Shown here: positions 26,439 through 34,637 of the stretch, piece by piece
Layout of the letters: every line of letters begins with the position of its first letter
Position numbering within the stretch: position 1 is the stretch's first letter
DNA from: Aegicerativicinus sediminis
Lineage (GTDB): Bacteria; Bacteroidota; Bacteroidia; Flavobacteriales; Flavobacteriaceae
Reading direction: 5' to 3'
Length of the DNA stretch: 64,000 nt
Assembly: GCF_015476115.1 (NCBI RefSeq)
Contig: NZ_CP064295.1
Span: 1,978,001 to 2,042,000, forward strand
Position numbers and translations under genes: made by a program
The notes under the pieces: generated by a model
Database searches by the model: none
What the model saw: the letters and a program-made list of their open reading frames with translations, nothing else
Told to the model about the DNA's origin: nothing

Positions 26439-28697
26439 ATGAAAAATTTATTCAATGTTCTTGGTGTTGTTGTGCTGACGTTTGGTTTATCGTACCAGAT
26501 GTATAGTCAACAGCCAAAAGATCAAGACACGACAAAAACTGAAGTATTAGAGGAGGTATTGGTAACTGCTGTCAGAGTTAAATCCAATGCCCCGATTACC
26601 CATTCCAATTTATCCAAGGTAGAAATTGCTAAGAGAAATTTGGGGCAAGATGTGCCTCAGTTGCTTAATTTTTTACCGGCTGTTGTAACTACTTCAGATG
26701 CAGGAGCAGGAATAGGGTATACGGGAATTCGTGTTCGTGGCATCAATGCGCAATCTACTAATGTTACGATTAATGGAATCCCCTATAACGATGCCGAGTC
26801 TATGGGGACTTTTTGGGTCAACTTGGGCGATATTGCGTCATCCGTTCAAAATATACAATTACAAAGAGGTGTTGGAACCTCCACAAATGGCTCTGGTGCT
26901 TTTGGCGCAAGTATCAATGTGTTGACGGATGCTGTTGCCAACGAACCTTATGCAGAAATCAATAATTCAGTTGGAAGTTTTAATACTCGAAAACATACGG
27001 TTAAAATGAGCACTGGTCTTATTGATCGTCATTTTGAAGTGTCCGGTAGACTTTCCCAAATAAAATCTGATGGGTATATCGATAGAGCTTCGTCTGATCT
27101 AAAATCGTATTTCCTTCAAGCGTCTTATGTTGATGATAATACATTGATAAAAGCGATTACGTTTGCCGGTAAAGAAGAAACATATCAGTCTTGGTATGGA
27201 TTTGATCCTGTTTCTACAGAATATGCAGGGTTTAATCCGAATTTAGATGAAAACCGAAGATTCAATATTGCAGGCATAATGTTCGATGATGAAGGTAATT
27301 TTAAAGGCTATTACGACAAGCAAGTCGACAACTATGGCCAAGATCACTACCAATTGCATTGGAATCACCGTTACAACCAGAAATGGTCAACAAATTTTGC
27401 TTTAAACTATACTTACGGACGAGGTTATTTTGAAGAATACGTCGATGACTATTTATATCAAAACATATATTTTTCAGGAGATTCTACCTATGATTTTTTG
27501 GGATTAGATCCTATAATCGTTGACGGGCAAGAAATAAATTCTACAGATTATATAAGGCGTCGCTGGCTCGACAATGATTTCTACGTTTTTAATGGTGCAA
27601 TTAATTATAAAGATGAAAACCTACAAGTAGTTGGTGGTGGTTCATACAGTTTATACAAGGGAGACCATTTTGGTGAAATCATTTGGGCCAGATATGCGCC
27701 AACTTTGGAAGAAGGAGATCATTATTATGATGGTTACGGAGAGAAAACCGATACCAACATCTTCGGCAAAGCAACCTACAGTTTAAATGGTCAATGGCAA
27801 TTTTATGGCGATCTGCAGGTTCGCTTTGTGGATTATACCACAAGTGGACAAAATTCAGACAGAGAACCGTTTATAACGGACAAACAATACACCTTCTTTA
27901 ATCCGAAGGCTGGACTGACCTACAAAATGAATGACCAGAACAGCCTGTACCTTTCGTATGCCCGCGCGAATCGTGAACCCAATCGCGATGATTTCCAAAA
28001 CAACCCAAATGTGAAACCAGAGCAACTCAATGATTTTGAGTTAGGTTGGCGCTACGATTCTGAAAGGTTCAGGCTGCATTCAAATCTGTATTATATGCAT
28101 TACAATGAACAGTTGGTGCTTACAGGAATGTTGGATGATGTAGGAAACCCAATTAGAGACAACAGTGGTGAAAGTTACCGTTTAGGTTTAGAGATAGAAG
28201 CCGCTTGGAATATAACCAAAGGCCTAAATTTAAAACCTAACATTGCAATCAGTTCAAACAAAAACAAGGAGTTTATTGCATCGTTAGATGGTGAATTGGT
28301 GAATCTTGGCAGAACTTCCATTTCGTATTCCCCAAATGTGGTGTTTGGCAATGCTTTGGAATACAGTCCCATTGAAAATCTTCAAATTGCACTATTAAGT
28401 AAATATGTTGGGGAACAATACATGGGCAATACCGATTCAGATTTTTCAAAGTTGGATGCCTATTTTGTAAATGATCTTAATGTGAATTATACCATCAGGC
28501 CAAAATCTATTTTTAAAGAAATAGTTCTGACCGCATTGGTAAATAATATTTTGGATGAAAGATATATTTCCAATGGTTATTATTATACGTACGATGACGA
28601 TTTTTCAGTTCCAGGAGTAATCACTACAGTTGAAGGTGCTGGCTATTATCCACAAGCGGAAAGAAATTTTTTAGTTGGGTTGACCTTGAGATTTTAA
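26439..28697 (+). CDS. TonB-dependent outer-membrane receptor, probably for thiamine
   Basis: A 752-residue outer-membrane transporter. The signal peptide covers residues 1-24. A TonB-box-like segment (EEVLVTAVR) at about 35-43 is followed by the plug domain (VPQLLNFLPAVV, IRVRGINAQSTNVTINGIPYND, QRGVGTSTNGSGAFG) and a 22-strand-type barrel ending in Phe. There is no N-terminal carboxypeptidase-like repeat as in SusC proteins, so it is of the simple vitamin/siderophore type. The TPP riboswitch upstream indicates thiamine uptake, as proposed for similar Bacteroidota receptors. Its stop shares 4 bp with the convergent lipoprotein gene. Confidence 0.9.
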   Translation: MKNLFNVLGVVVLTFGLSYQMYSQQPKDQDTTKTEVLEEVLVTAVRVKSNAPITHSNLSKVEIAKRNLGQDVPQLLNFLPAVVTTSDAGAGIGYTGIRVRGINAQSTNVTINGIPYNDAESMGTFWVNLGDIASSVQNIQLQRGVGTSTNGSGAFGASINVLTDAVANEPYAEINNSVGSFNTRKHTVKMSTGLIDRHFEVSGRLSQIKSDGYIDRASSDLKSYFLQASYVDDNTLIKAITFAGKEETYQSWYGFDPVSTEYAGFNPNLDENRRFNIAGIMFDDEGNFKGYYDKQVDNYGQDHYQLHWNHRYNQKWSTNFALNYTYGRGYFEEYVDDYLYQNIYFSGDSTYDFLGLDPIIVDGQEINSTDYIRRRWLDNDFYVFNGAINYKDENLQVVGGGSYSLYKGDHFGEIIWARYAPTLEEGDHYYDGYGEKTDTNIFGKATYSLNGQWQFYGDLQVRFVDYTTSGQNSDREPFITDKQYTFFNPKAGLTYKMNDQNSLYLSYARANREPNRDDFQNNPNVKPEQLNDFELGWRYDSERFRLHSNLYYMHYNEQLVLTGMLDDVGNPIRDNSGESYRLGLEIEAAWNITKGLNLKPNIAISSNKNKEFIASLDGELVNLGRTSISYSPNVVFGNALEYSPIENLQIALLSKYVGEQYMGNTDSDFSKLDAYFVNDLNVNYTIRPKSIFKEIVLTALVNNILDERYISNGYYYTYDDDFSVPGVITTVEGAGYYPQAERNFLVGLTLRF

Positions 28698-29125
28698 TTT
28701 GTAATCACCAAAGTTGTAGCGTTCGGTTGAGACACCCGGTATTCTTTTAATCCACATGGAAGGGGTTTGTCTTTGGCCTGTCCTGTAAATAGGTAGTATG
28801 TATTTTCGTCCTCACATTGGCAAGTGACCTCCACACCCTCTCTTTGCAAAAAAGAACAAGACCCGTTAATTGTATGGTTGGGATCTGCTGCATCAAAGGC
28901 TCGATAGCCACTTCCAACATTGATTACATAAAAACCTAAATTTCCTTGGTTGGGAACATAAACAGAATTGCTTGTAAATTGTAATTGACTATACTCGGGT
29001 AAATTCATATTAATAGTATAATTAACGCCAACATTTAGTAGATAACGGCATTCATTTCTATTGTCATCACTGCTACAGGAAATAAACATAAATAAGACAA
29101 AAACGGAAAAAAGGTAGCGGGCCAT
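28694..29125 (-). CDS. Lipoprotein with degenerate Rieske-like domain
   Basis: A 143-residue exported protein. The signal peptide with lipobox FISC (Cys17) predicts a lipoprotein. Residues 75-132 follow the spacing of Rieske ferredoxin domains (ADPNH at 80-84, VTCQCED at 100-106, TGQ at 114-116, then a Pro-Leu/Tyr strand), but the Cys-His pairs that would bind a 2Fe-2S cluster are incomplete, so a cluster is unlikely. The start at 29125 places the signal peptide at the N-terminus; a longer reading frame up to 29302 runs into the greA promoter region and is rejected. It ends in a 4-bp overlap with the receptor gene. Confidence 0.62.
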   Translation of the reverse strand: MARYLFSVFVLFMFISCSSDDNRNECRYLLNVGVNYTINMNLPEYSQLQFTSNSVYVPNQGNLGFYVINVGSGYRAFDAADPNHTINGSCSFLQREGVEVTCQCEDENTYYLFTGQAKDKPLPCGLKEYRVSQPNATTLVITN

Positions 29126-29181
29126 AAACAGTTTCGTTTGGCACAATTTACAACAAAATATAAACTGCGAATAATAATTCG

Positions 29182-29189
29182 TATATTTG
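29182..29189 (+). promoter_or_regulatory. Possible -7 promoter element for greA
   Basis: TATATTTG matches TAnnTTTG and lies about 100 bp before greA. No good TTTG is found at the right distance upstream, so support is limited to the -7 match. Confidence 0.3.
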
Positions 29190-29291
29190 TAGACCAATCT
29201 CGTGAAAGCGAGATTTTTTGCGTTGTATACTTTGCCTAAAGATTGAAAAAGGAGTGGTGATAATGCAGATTTCAACTTAAAAATGACGATT

Positions 29292-29765
29292 ATGAGTAAC
29301 ATTTCTTATTACACAGCAGAGGGGTTAAAAAAATTAAGGGACGAGCTTAATTATTTAAAGGATGTTGAGCGTCCTAAGGCGTCACAAGCTATTGCAGATG
29401 CCAGAGATAAAGGAGATTTGAGTGAGAATGCCGAATACGATGCTGCAAAGGAAGCACAGGGTTTGTTGGAAATGAAAATTTCTAAAATGGAAGAGACTCT
29501 GGCAAATGCACGTGTAATTGATGAGTCTCAACTGGATACTTCAAAAGTTCTAGTGCTTTCAAAGGTGAAAATAAAGAACCAAGTTAGCGGTCAAGTGATG
29601 AACTATACCCTTGTTGCCGATGGTGAAGCAGATTTGGCCAAAGGTAAGATTTCTGTTAATTCACCAATTGGAAAAGGTTTGTTAGGAAAGAAAGTTGGAG
29701 AAGTTGCAGATATTACCGTGCCTAATGGCGTTATTAAGTTTGATATTTTAGAAATCTCCCGATAA
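29292..29765 (+). CDS. greA: Transcription elongation factor GreA
   Basis: A 157-residue protein that binds the secondary channel of RNA polymerase and stimulates cleavage of backtracked transcripts. The N-terminal coiled coil carries the acidic tip ARDKGDLSENAEYDAAKE, and the C-terminal FKBP-like domain ends VPNGVIKFDILEI. The length equals the E. coli protein when translation begins at ATG 29292 (MSNISYYTAEGL); an ATG 9 bp earlier is also possible. It is followed after one base by the HIT gene, so they are surely cotranscribed. Confidence 0.95.
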   Translation: MSNISYYTAEGLKKLRDELNYLKDVERPKASQAIADARDKGDLSENAEYDAAKEAQGLLEMKISKMEETLANARVIDESQLDTSKVLVLSKVKIKNQVSGQVMNYTLVADGEADLAKGKISVNSPIGKGLLGKKVGEVADITVPNGVIKFDILEISR

Positions 29766-29766
29766 A

Positions 29767-30162
29767 ATGGCAACCATATTCACTAAAATAATTAATGGCG
29801 AACTTCCTGCTTATAAAGTGGCTGAGACGGATGATTATTTAGCCTTTTTAGATATTAATCCGAACGCGAAAGGTCATACCCTTTGTATCCCAAAAGAGGA
29901 AGAAAACAAGATTTTTGATTTGGATGAGGAAACTTATTTAGGCCTTATGAAATTTTCAAGAAATGTTGCAAAGGCTATTGAAAAAGTAGTGCCATGCCAA
30001 CGGATTGGAATGTCGGTTATAGGTCTTGAGGTTCCTCATGTACATGTTCATCTTATCCCATTAAGAACAATGGAGGACGCCAGATTTACTTCAAAAGATA
30101 AACTATCGGATTCGGAATTCAGGGAATTGGCAAATGCAATCTCTGAGGCTTACAAAGGTTAG
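29767..30162 (+). CDS. HIT family nucleotide-binding protein
   Basis: A 131-residue histidine-triad protein of the Hint branch, usually a nucleoside phosphoramidase with purine substrates. The triad HVHVHLIPL is at residues 91-99, with His93 as the likely nucleophile, and the N-terminal FTKIINGELPAYKV is typical. It lies one base after greA, an arrangement that is common in flavobacteria. Its stop codon shares 4 bp with the convergent sensor kinase gene. Confidence 0.92.
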   Translation: MATIFTKIINGELPAYKVAETDDYLAFLDINPNAKGHTLCIPKEEENKIFDLDEETYLGLMKFSRNVAKAIEKVVPCQRIGMSVIGLEVPHVHVHLIPLRTMEDARFTSKDKLSDSEFRELANAISEAYKG

Positions 30163-31307
30163 GATAGTCGCAATTGAATTTGCATTGTAGTTCCTTTATT
30201 CAATTCTGAATGAAGGACCTTTATTTTTCCGTTGTGGTAATCCTCAATAATTCTCTTGGCCAAGGATAAACCAAGGCCCCAACCGCGTTTTTTACTAGTG
30301 TAACCGGGTTCAAAGATCTTATTGTATTGGTGTTTTGGTATACCTTTACCGGAGTCCGTAATATTTATTTTCACAAATTTGTCAGCCTCGACTATTTTAA
30401 TCTCCAAGTTGCCCTTTCCTTTCATGGCATCAATGGCATTTTTAACCAAGTTTTCAATAGTCCAGCTGTATAATTGTCTGTTTAACTTAACCATTATGGA
30501 TTTGTCTGGGGCCATGAAATTGAAATGGACCAAATCTGAAGATCTTGCCTTCAAATAATCAAATGATTCTTTGGTTTCTTGAATAATATCAGCAAATTCC
30601 ATATTCGGAATAGAACCAATTTTACTGAATCGCTCCGTTATTGTTTGCAATCTGTTGATGTCTTTTTCAATTTCAATGATATAATCAGGATTCACATTTT
30701 CGCTCCGTAAAATTTCAGTCCAACCCACCAATGAAGACAACGGGGTGCCAATTTGGTGAGCAGTTTCTTTAGCCATACCTGTCCAAAGTTTATTTTGGTC
30801 TGCATTTTTAGAACTTCTATAAAAGAAAAATACCACGGCCGCAAACAAAAAAATTATCAACAGTAATGCCAGGGGATAATATTTCAATTTGTTTAAAAGA
30901 GGTGAATTGCCATAATAGATCGTATTAAACAGCTGTCCATTAACCTTTACTTCAATAGGATGGTTTTCTGAAGCAAATTGCTCCATAAGGTCTTGTGCAA
31001 AAACAGTATCTTTCAACTTTTCTTCATCTATATTGTTGGAACTTATAATTTCTCCATCAGGATTTACCAACATCATAGGGGTTGTGGTGTTGCTTTCCAA
31101 AATCCGTGAAGTCAATTCTATTTCTGCATCTGAGGTTGACCTCATTAGGTTTTCTTGGGCTGTTGACCAGTTTTCCATTTTGGTTCGTTCTTCTGCCTTA
31201 AAATTCTGAAAGAAGATATAGGTGTTCCAAAGAATTAGAGAAATGATAATAAAAGATGCCGCAATGAGGATCCAACGTACCACGTTACGATTTCTGGTAA
31301 GGGCCAT
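30159..31307 (-). CDS. Sensor histidine kinase, membrane-bound
   Basis: A 382-residue kinase with membrane segments at about 11-34 and 145-164, and a periplasmic stretch of about 110 residues between them that probably senses the signal. The phospho-acceptor is His184 in AKETAHQIGTPLSSL, a variant H-box common in Bacteroidota, followed by the ATPase domain with NLVKNAIDAM, DSGKGIP and GWGLGLSLAKRI. No response regulator gene lies next to it, so its partner is unknown. It ends tail to tail with the HIT gene with a 4-bp overlap. Confidence 0.9.
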   Translation of the reverse strand: MALTRNRNVVRWILIAASFIIISLILWNTYIFFQNFKAEERTKMENWSTAQENLMRSTSDAEIELTSRILESNTTTPMMLVNPDGEIISSNNIDEEKLKDTVFAQDLMEQFASENHPIEVKVNGQLFNTIYYGNSPLLNKLKYYPLALLLIIFLFAAVVFFFYRSSKNADQNKLWTGMAKETAHQIGTPLSSLVGWTEILRSENVNPDYIIEIEKDINRLQTITERFSKIGSIPNMEFADIIQETKESFDYLKARSSDLVHFNFMAPDKSIMVKLNRQLYSWTIENLVKNAIDAMKGKGNLEIKIVEADKFVKINITDSGKGIPKHQYNKIFEPGYTSKKRGWGLGLSLAKRIIEDYHNGKIKVLHSELNKGTTMQIQLRLS

Positions 31308-31426
31308 TTAATTAATTTGATTCCTAAATATAATGCATATTGTTAATAATTATTGTGTCTCAAGCAACCGTATTCATTTTATAAAACAGCCTTTATTGGT
31401 TACATTTGCCAAAATCAAGATTTTTA

Positions 31427-32296
31427 ATGATTTCATTAGATCCGAAGACCTTGTCTACGCCAAAATTGCAAATGTATTTGCAGGCAGCAGTGGCGCCAAG
31501 ACCGATAGCATTGGCAAGTACTGTTGATGAGGTGGGGAAGCCAAATTTATCACCTTTTAGCTTTTTTAATATTTTCAGTTCTAATCCGCCAATTTTGGTT
31601 TTTTCTCCTTCGAGAAGGGTAAGGGATAATACTATAAAACATACGCTTGAAAATGTTTTGGCTACCAAGGAAGTTGTTATAAATGTGGTGAATTATGATA
31701 TCGTGCATCAAACTTCATTATCTAGCACAGAATATGGAAAAGGGGTAAATGAGTTTGAAAAATCTGGATTAACCATACTTAACTCGGATGTTGTAAAACC
31801 TTTTAGGGTTGCTGAATCACCAGTTCAATTTGAGTGTAAGGTAAACGATGTTATCTCGCTTGGTGAAGAGGGTGGTGCTGGAAATTTAGTGATATGTGAA
31901 GTTTTGAAAATTCATATTAGCAAGGAAGTGCTTGATGATGAAAATCATATCATTCAAGAGAAACTAGATCTAGTAGCTCGAGCTGGAGGAAATTATTACA
32001 GTAGGGCAAAAAAAGGATTTTTTGAGATTCCGAAACCTTTAAAAACAAAGGGAATTGGTGTGGATGCAATGCCTGAATATGTTAAGAATAGTATGGTTCT
32101 AACTGGCAACGATTTAGGAATGCTTGGAAATGTTGAACGATTGCCAGAACAAAAAGAGGTTACAGATTTTATTATTCATGTTAGTGAGCGTTACCCAAAT
32201 ATCCAAAATATGAATCAGCGTGAAAAACATAAAATAGCCAGAAATTATCTGAGTTATGGGGATGTTGAAAGTGCATGGAAATTATTGTTGTCGTAA
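31427..32296 (+). CDS. Flavin reductase family protein (FMN-binding split barrel)
   Basis: A 289-residue flavoprotein of the DIM6/NTAB group, with the FMN-binding pattern VAPRPIALASTVDEVGKPNLSPFS near residues 20-42 and FSPSRR after it. Such proteins bind FMN and reduce it with NAD(P)H or serve as oxidoreductases; the substrate here is unknown. I chose ATG 31427 (MISLDPKTL). A TTG 21 bp earlier falls inside TACATTTG (31401-31408), a -7 promoter-like element, and so should not be translated. The DUF3127 gene follows after 32 bp. Confidence 0.83.
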   Translation: MISLDPKTLSTPKLQMYLQAAVAPRPIALASTVDEVGKPNLSPFSFFNIFSSNPPILVFSPSRRVRDNTIKHTLENVLATKEVVINVVNYDIVHQTSLSSTEYGKGVNEFEKSGLTILNSDVVKPFRVAESPVQFECKVNDVISLGEEGGAGNLVICEVLKIHISKEVLDDENHIIQEKLDLVARAGGNYYSRAKKGFFEIPKPLKTKGIGVDAMPEYVKNSMVLTGNDLGMLGNVERLPEQKEVTDFIIHVSERYPNIQNMNQREKHKIARNYLSYGDVESAWKLLLS

Positions 32297-32328
32297 AGTT
32301 TAAAATTAGAATAAGATTAAAATAGGAA

Positions 32329-32706
32329 ATGGAAGTACAAGGAAGAATTAAAAAGATTGGAGAAACCCAGACATTTGGTTCAAATGGGTTTAGAAAAAGA
32401 GAAATAGTTATAGTTACTGAGGAACAATACCCCCAACCCTTAATGGTGGAATTTGTTCAAGATAAAACAGATTTACTGAATAATTACAGTGAAGGACAGA
32501 CGGTGAAGGTCTCGATCAATTTAAGAGGTCGTGAGTGGCAAAGTCCTCAAGGAGAAATAAAGTATTTTAATTCTATACAAGGTTGGAGAATTGAGAGCCT
32601 TCAACCAGAGTCATCATCTCCAGATATGCCTCCAATTCCTCCAGCGGAAGCATTTGAACCTGCAGATGATATTAATGATGAAGATTACGACGATTTACCT
32701 TTTTAA
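32329..32706 (+). CDS. DUF3127 family protein
   Basis: A 125-residue cytoplasmic protein. Residues 1-85 form a single OB-like beta domain (VQGRIKKIG, REIVIVTEEQYPQPL, QTVKVSINLRGREW), and the rest is a Pro-rich, very acidic tail ending DEDYDDLPF. The acidic tip with DDLPF recalls the C-terminal peptide of single-stranded DNA-binding proteins, which recruits partners, but this is only a resemblance. The family is widespread in Bacteroidota with no assigned role. A strong terminator follows. Confidence 0.8.
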   Translation: MEVQGRIKKIGETQTFGSNGFRKREIVIVTEEQYPQPLMVEFVQDKTDLLNNYSEGQTVKVSINLRGREWQSPQGEIKYFNSIQGWRIESLQPESSSPDMPPIPPAEAFEPADDINDEDYDDLPF

Positions 32707-32723
32707 TGGAATCGCAAGAATGT

Positions 32724-32754
32724 AAAAATCCCAAAGAAAAACTTTGGGATTTTT
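32724..32754. terminator. Intrinsic terminator after the DUF3127 gene
   Basis: A 13-bp perfect stem (32724-32736 with 32742-32754, core ATCCCAAAG) and a 5-A loop, followed by TTTTTGCTTTT. It ends the flavin reductase/DUF3127 unit. Confidence 0.88.
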
Positions 32755-32801
32755 GCTTTTTAAGGTTTCTGAACTATTAAAGTTTTAAAATCAATAACTT
32801 A

Positions 32802-33440
32802 ATGTTTGTCCTTTCAGAAGATTTAATTTTTCCTAGGATTGAACTTGCCACTAACGATGGATTATTGGCAATTGGTGGTGATCTATCATCTGAAAGATTA
32901 TTATTGGCTTATAAATCCGGAATATTTCCGTGGTATTCTGAGGGACAGCCAATCCTATGGTGGTCTCCGGATCCGCGGTTTGTTTTGTTTCCAAAAGACT
33001 TGAAAGTTTCCAAAAGCATGAAAAAAATATTGAGAAACGAAACTTTTAAAATTACTTATTGCCAACAATTTGAAAGGGTTATTGAAGCATGTGCCTCAAT
33101 GCCAAGAAGAGGTCAGGAATCTACCTGGATTACTGTGGAAATGAAAAAAGCTTATTTAAGGCTATTTGGTTTGGGTATTGCCAAATCTGTAGAGGTGTGG
33201 AAGGATGGAGAATTAGTTGGAGGCCTTTACGGAGTGGATTTAGGTCATGTATTTTGCGGTGAAAGTATGTTCTCAAAGGTTAGTAATGCATCTAAGTATG
33301 GATTTATAAAGTTTGTCGAGAAATTAAAATGTAAGAATTATAAATTAATAGATTGTCAAGTTTTTACAGAACATTTGTCTAGCCTAGGCGCTGTGGAAAT
33401 ACCAAGGGAGGAATTTAGCAAAATCCTGAAATCTCATTAG
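32802..33440 (+). CDS. aat: Leucyl/phenylalanyl-tRNA--protein transferase
   Basis: A 212-residue enzyme that adds Leu or Phe to proteins with N-terminal Lys or Arg and so marks them for ClpAP degradation under the N-end rule. The family blocks are LLAIGGDLS, GIFPWYSEGQPILWWSPDPR, GRESTW-like RGQESTWIT, and GLYGVDLGHVFCGESMFS. The length is slightly below E. coli Aat, as usual in Bacteroidota. It is a single gene and shares 4 bp with the convergent barrel gene. Confidence 0.94.
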   Translation: MFVLSEDLIFPRIELATNDGLLAIGGDLSSERLLLAYKSGIFPWYSEGQPILWWSPDPRFVLFPKDLKVSKSMKKILRNETFKITYCQQFERVIEACASMPRRGQESTWITVEMKKAYLRLFGLGIAKSVEVWKDGELVGGLYGVDLGHVFCGESMFSKVSNASKYGFIKFVEKLKCKNYKLIDCQVFTEHLSSLGAVEIPREEFSKILKSH

Positions 33441-34024
33441 AGTATTCTGAATCCAACCTTTAGGGAAAACTCTGGATTGAAAACAGGAGGTTTATAATTA
33501 AAACCCCCAACATTGATATTTTTATCTCCTCCAATTCTTAAACTAAGGCCAGTCCAAGGAGACAAATAGATTCTCTTGGAAAGATTCCATACATAACCAA
33601 AACTACCATTTAAAAGATAGCTTTTGTAATTGGCTCTTTCAAGATTTTCTTTAGATTGAATTTGTTCATTCCAGTAAACACCTCCTGCGCCAATCCAAAA
33701 GCCAGATTGGAATTCGTTGAAAAAATAATCTAGAATAATAGCTGTAGACTTTATTTGCTTATCAGTAAAATCATCATCTACCATAAATTCTGGCATATTT
33801 ACTTTGGCAAAAAGACCTCTAATTCGAAACCTGTCAAATCCAATCCAACCTGCTCCCATATATCCTTCAAAAATGTATGGTAAAACGTCCAATTCTAACC
33901 CAGCGCTTATGTCCTTGTTTTGTCCGTGTGAAAGGCCTGAAACTAAAAGTAATAGAGTACATATTCCAATTTTATATGGTTTAAGTACTACATTCGATTT
34001 ATCGATTATTGAACTAAACTTCAT
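33437..34024 (-). CDS. Outer-membrane beta-barrel protein of unknown function
   Basis: A 195-residue protein with a late signal peptide (hydrophobic stretch about 18-30, ending SHGQ) and about eight amphipathic strands with Gly/Tyr/Trp-rich turns. The last strand ends LKVGFRIL. It fits small outer-membrane barrels but I recognise no specific family. Its start overlaps the end of tag by 11 bp, so it is probably translated from the same message. The stop overlaps that of aat by 4 bp. Confidence 0.65.
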   Translation of the reverse strand: MKFSSIIDKSNVVLKPYKIGICTLLLLVSGLSHGQNKDISAGLELDVLPYIFEGYMGAGWIGFDRFRIRGLFAKVNMPEFMVDDDFTDKQIKSTAIILDYFFNEFQSGFWIGAGGVYWNEQIQSKENLERANYKSYLLNGSFGYVWNLSKRIYLSPWTGLSLRIGGDKNINVGGFNYKPPVFNPEFSLKVGFRIL

Positions 34025-34580
34025 GGTACCTAAAACAATTTATTTCGTGATCGTTTACCATTCCTGTTGCCTGCATATGTGCATAAATAACTGTACTACC
34101 AACAAATTTGAAACCTCGCTTCTTTAAATCCTTGCTAATTGTATCACTTAATGGTGTTGTTGCGGGAGCGTTTTTATAATGTTCTAATTTATTTTTTATA
34201 GGATTTCCTTCAACAAAATCCCATATATAATTAGAAAATGATCCGAATTCCTCCTGAACTTTAATGAAAGCCTGGGCATTGGTAACGGTAGCATTGATTT
34301 TAAGTTTATTTCTTATTATTCCTGCGTCATTCAACAATTCAGCTATTTTATTTTCTGAATAGGAAGCAATTAAATTATAATCAAAGTTGTCGAATGCCTT
34401 TCGAAAGTTTTCACGTTTTCGCAAAATGGTAATCCAACTGAGACCTGCTTGAAAGGTTTCTAATATTAAAAATTCAAATAAAGTGGCATCATCATACACA
34501 GGCACACCCCATTCCAAATCATGGTAGGCCTCATATAATGGGTCTCCAAGGCACCATCCACAACGATGAAGATTTTGCAT
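34014..34580 (-). CDS. tag: DNA-3-methyladenine glycosylase I
   Basis: A 188-residue base excision repair enzyme that removes 3-methyladenine. The Tag zinc site is complete (Cys7, His20, His178, Cys182), and the catalytic-region Glu41 lies in LETFQAGLSWITIL. The N-terminal RCGWCLGDPLYEAYHDLEWG is close to the E. coli enzyme. It is upstream of, and overlaps, the small barrel gene; the link is probably just close packing. A 57-bp gap separates it from the TonB-like gene. Confidence 0.94.
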   Translation of the reverse strand: MQNLHRCGWCLGDPLYEAYHDLEWGVPVYDDATLFEFLILETFQAGLSWITILRKRENFRKAFDNFDYNLIASYSENKIAELLNDAGIIRNKLKINATVTNAQAFIKVQEEFGSFSNYIWDFVEGNPIKNKLEHYKNAPATTPLSDTISKDLKKRGFKFVGSTVIYAHMQATGMVNDHEINCFRYHEV

Positions 34581-34637
34581 TGAAATTCATTTAGGATTTA
34601 AACCTAAAAGTACGTCTAATTACTAAGAAATTGTAGC

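Noticed and set aside
29126-29302. N-terminal extension of the Rieske-like lipoprotein
   Set aside because: It would bury the signal peptide, overlap the start of greA and cover the promoter-like element; the start at 29125 puts the lipobox at the right place.
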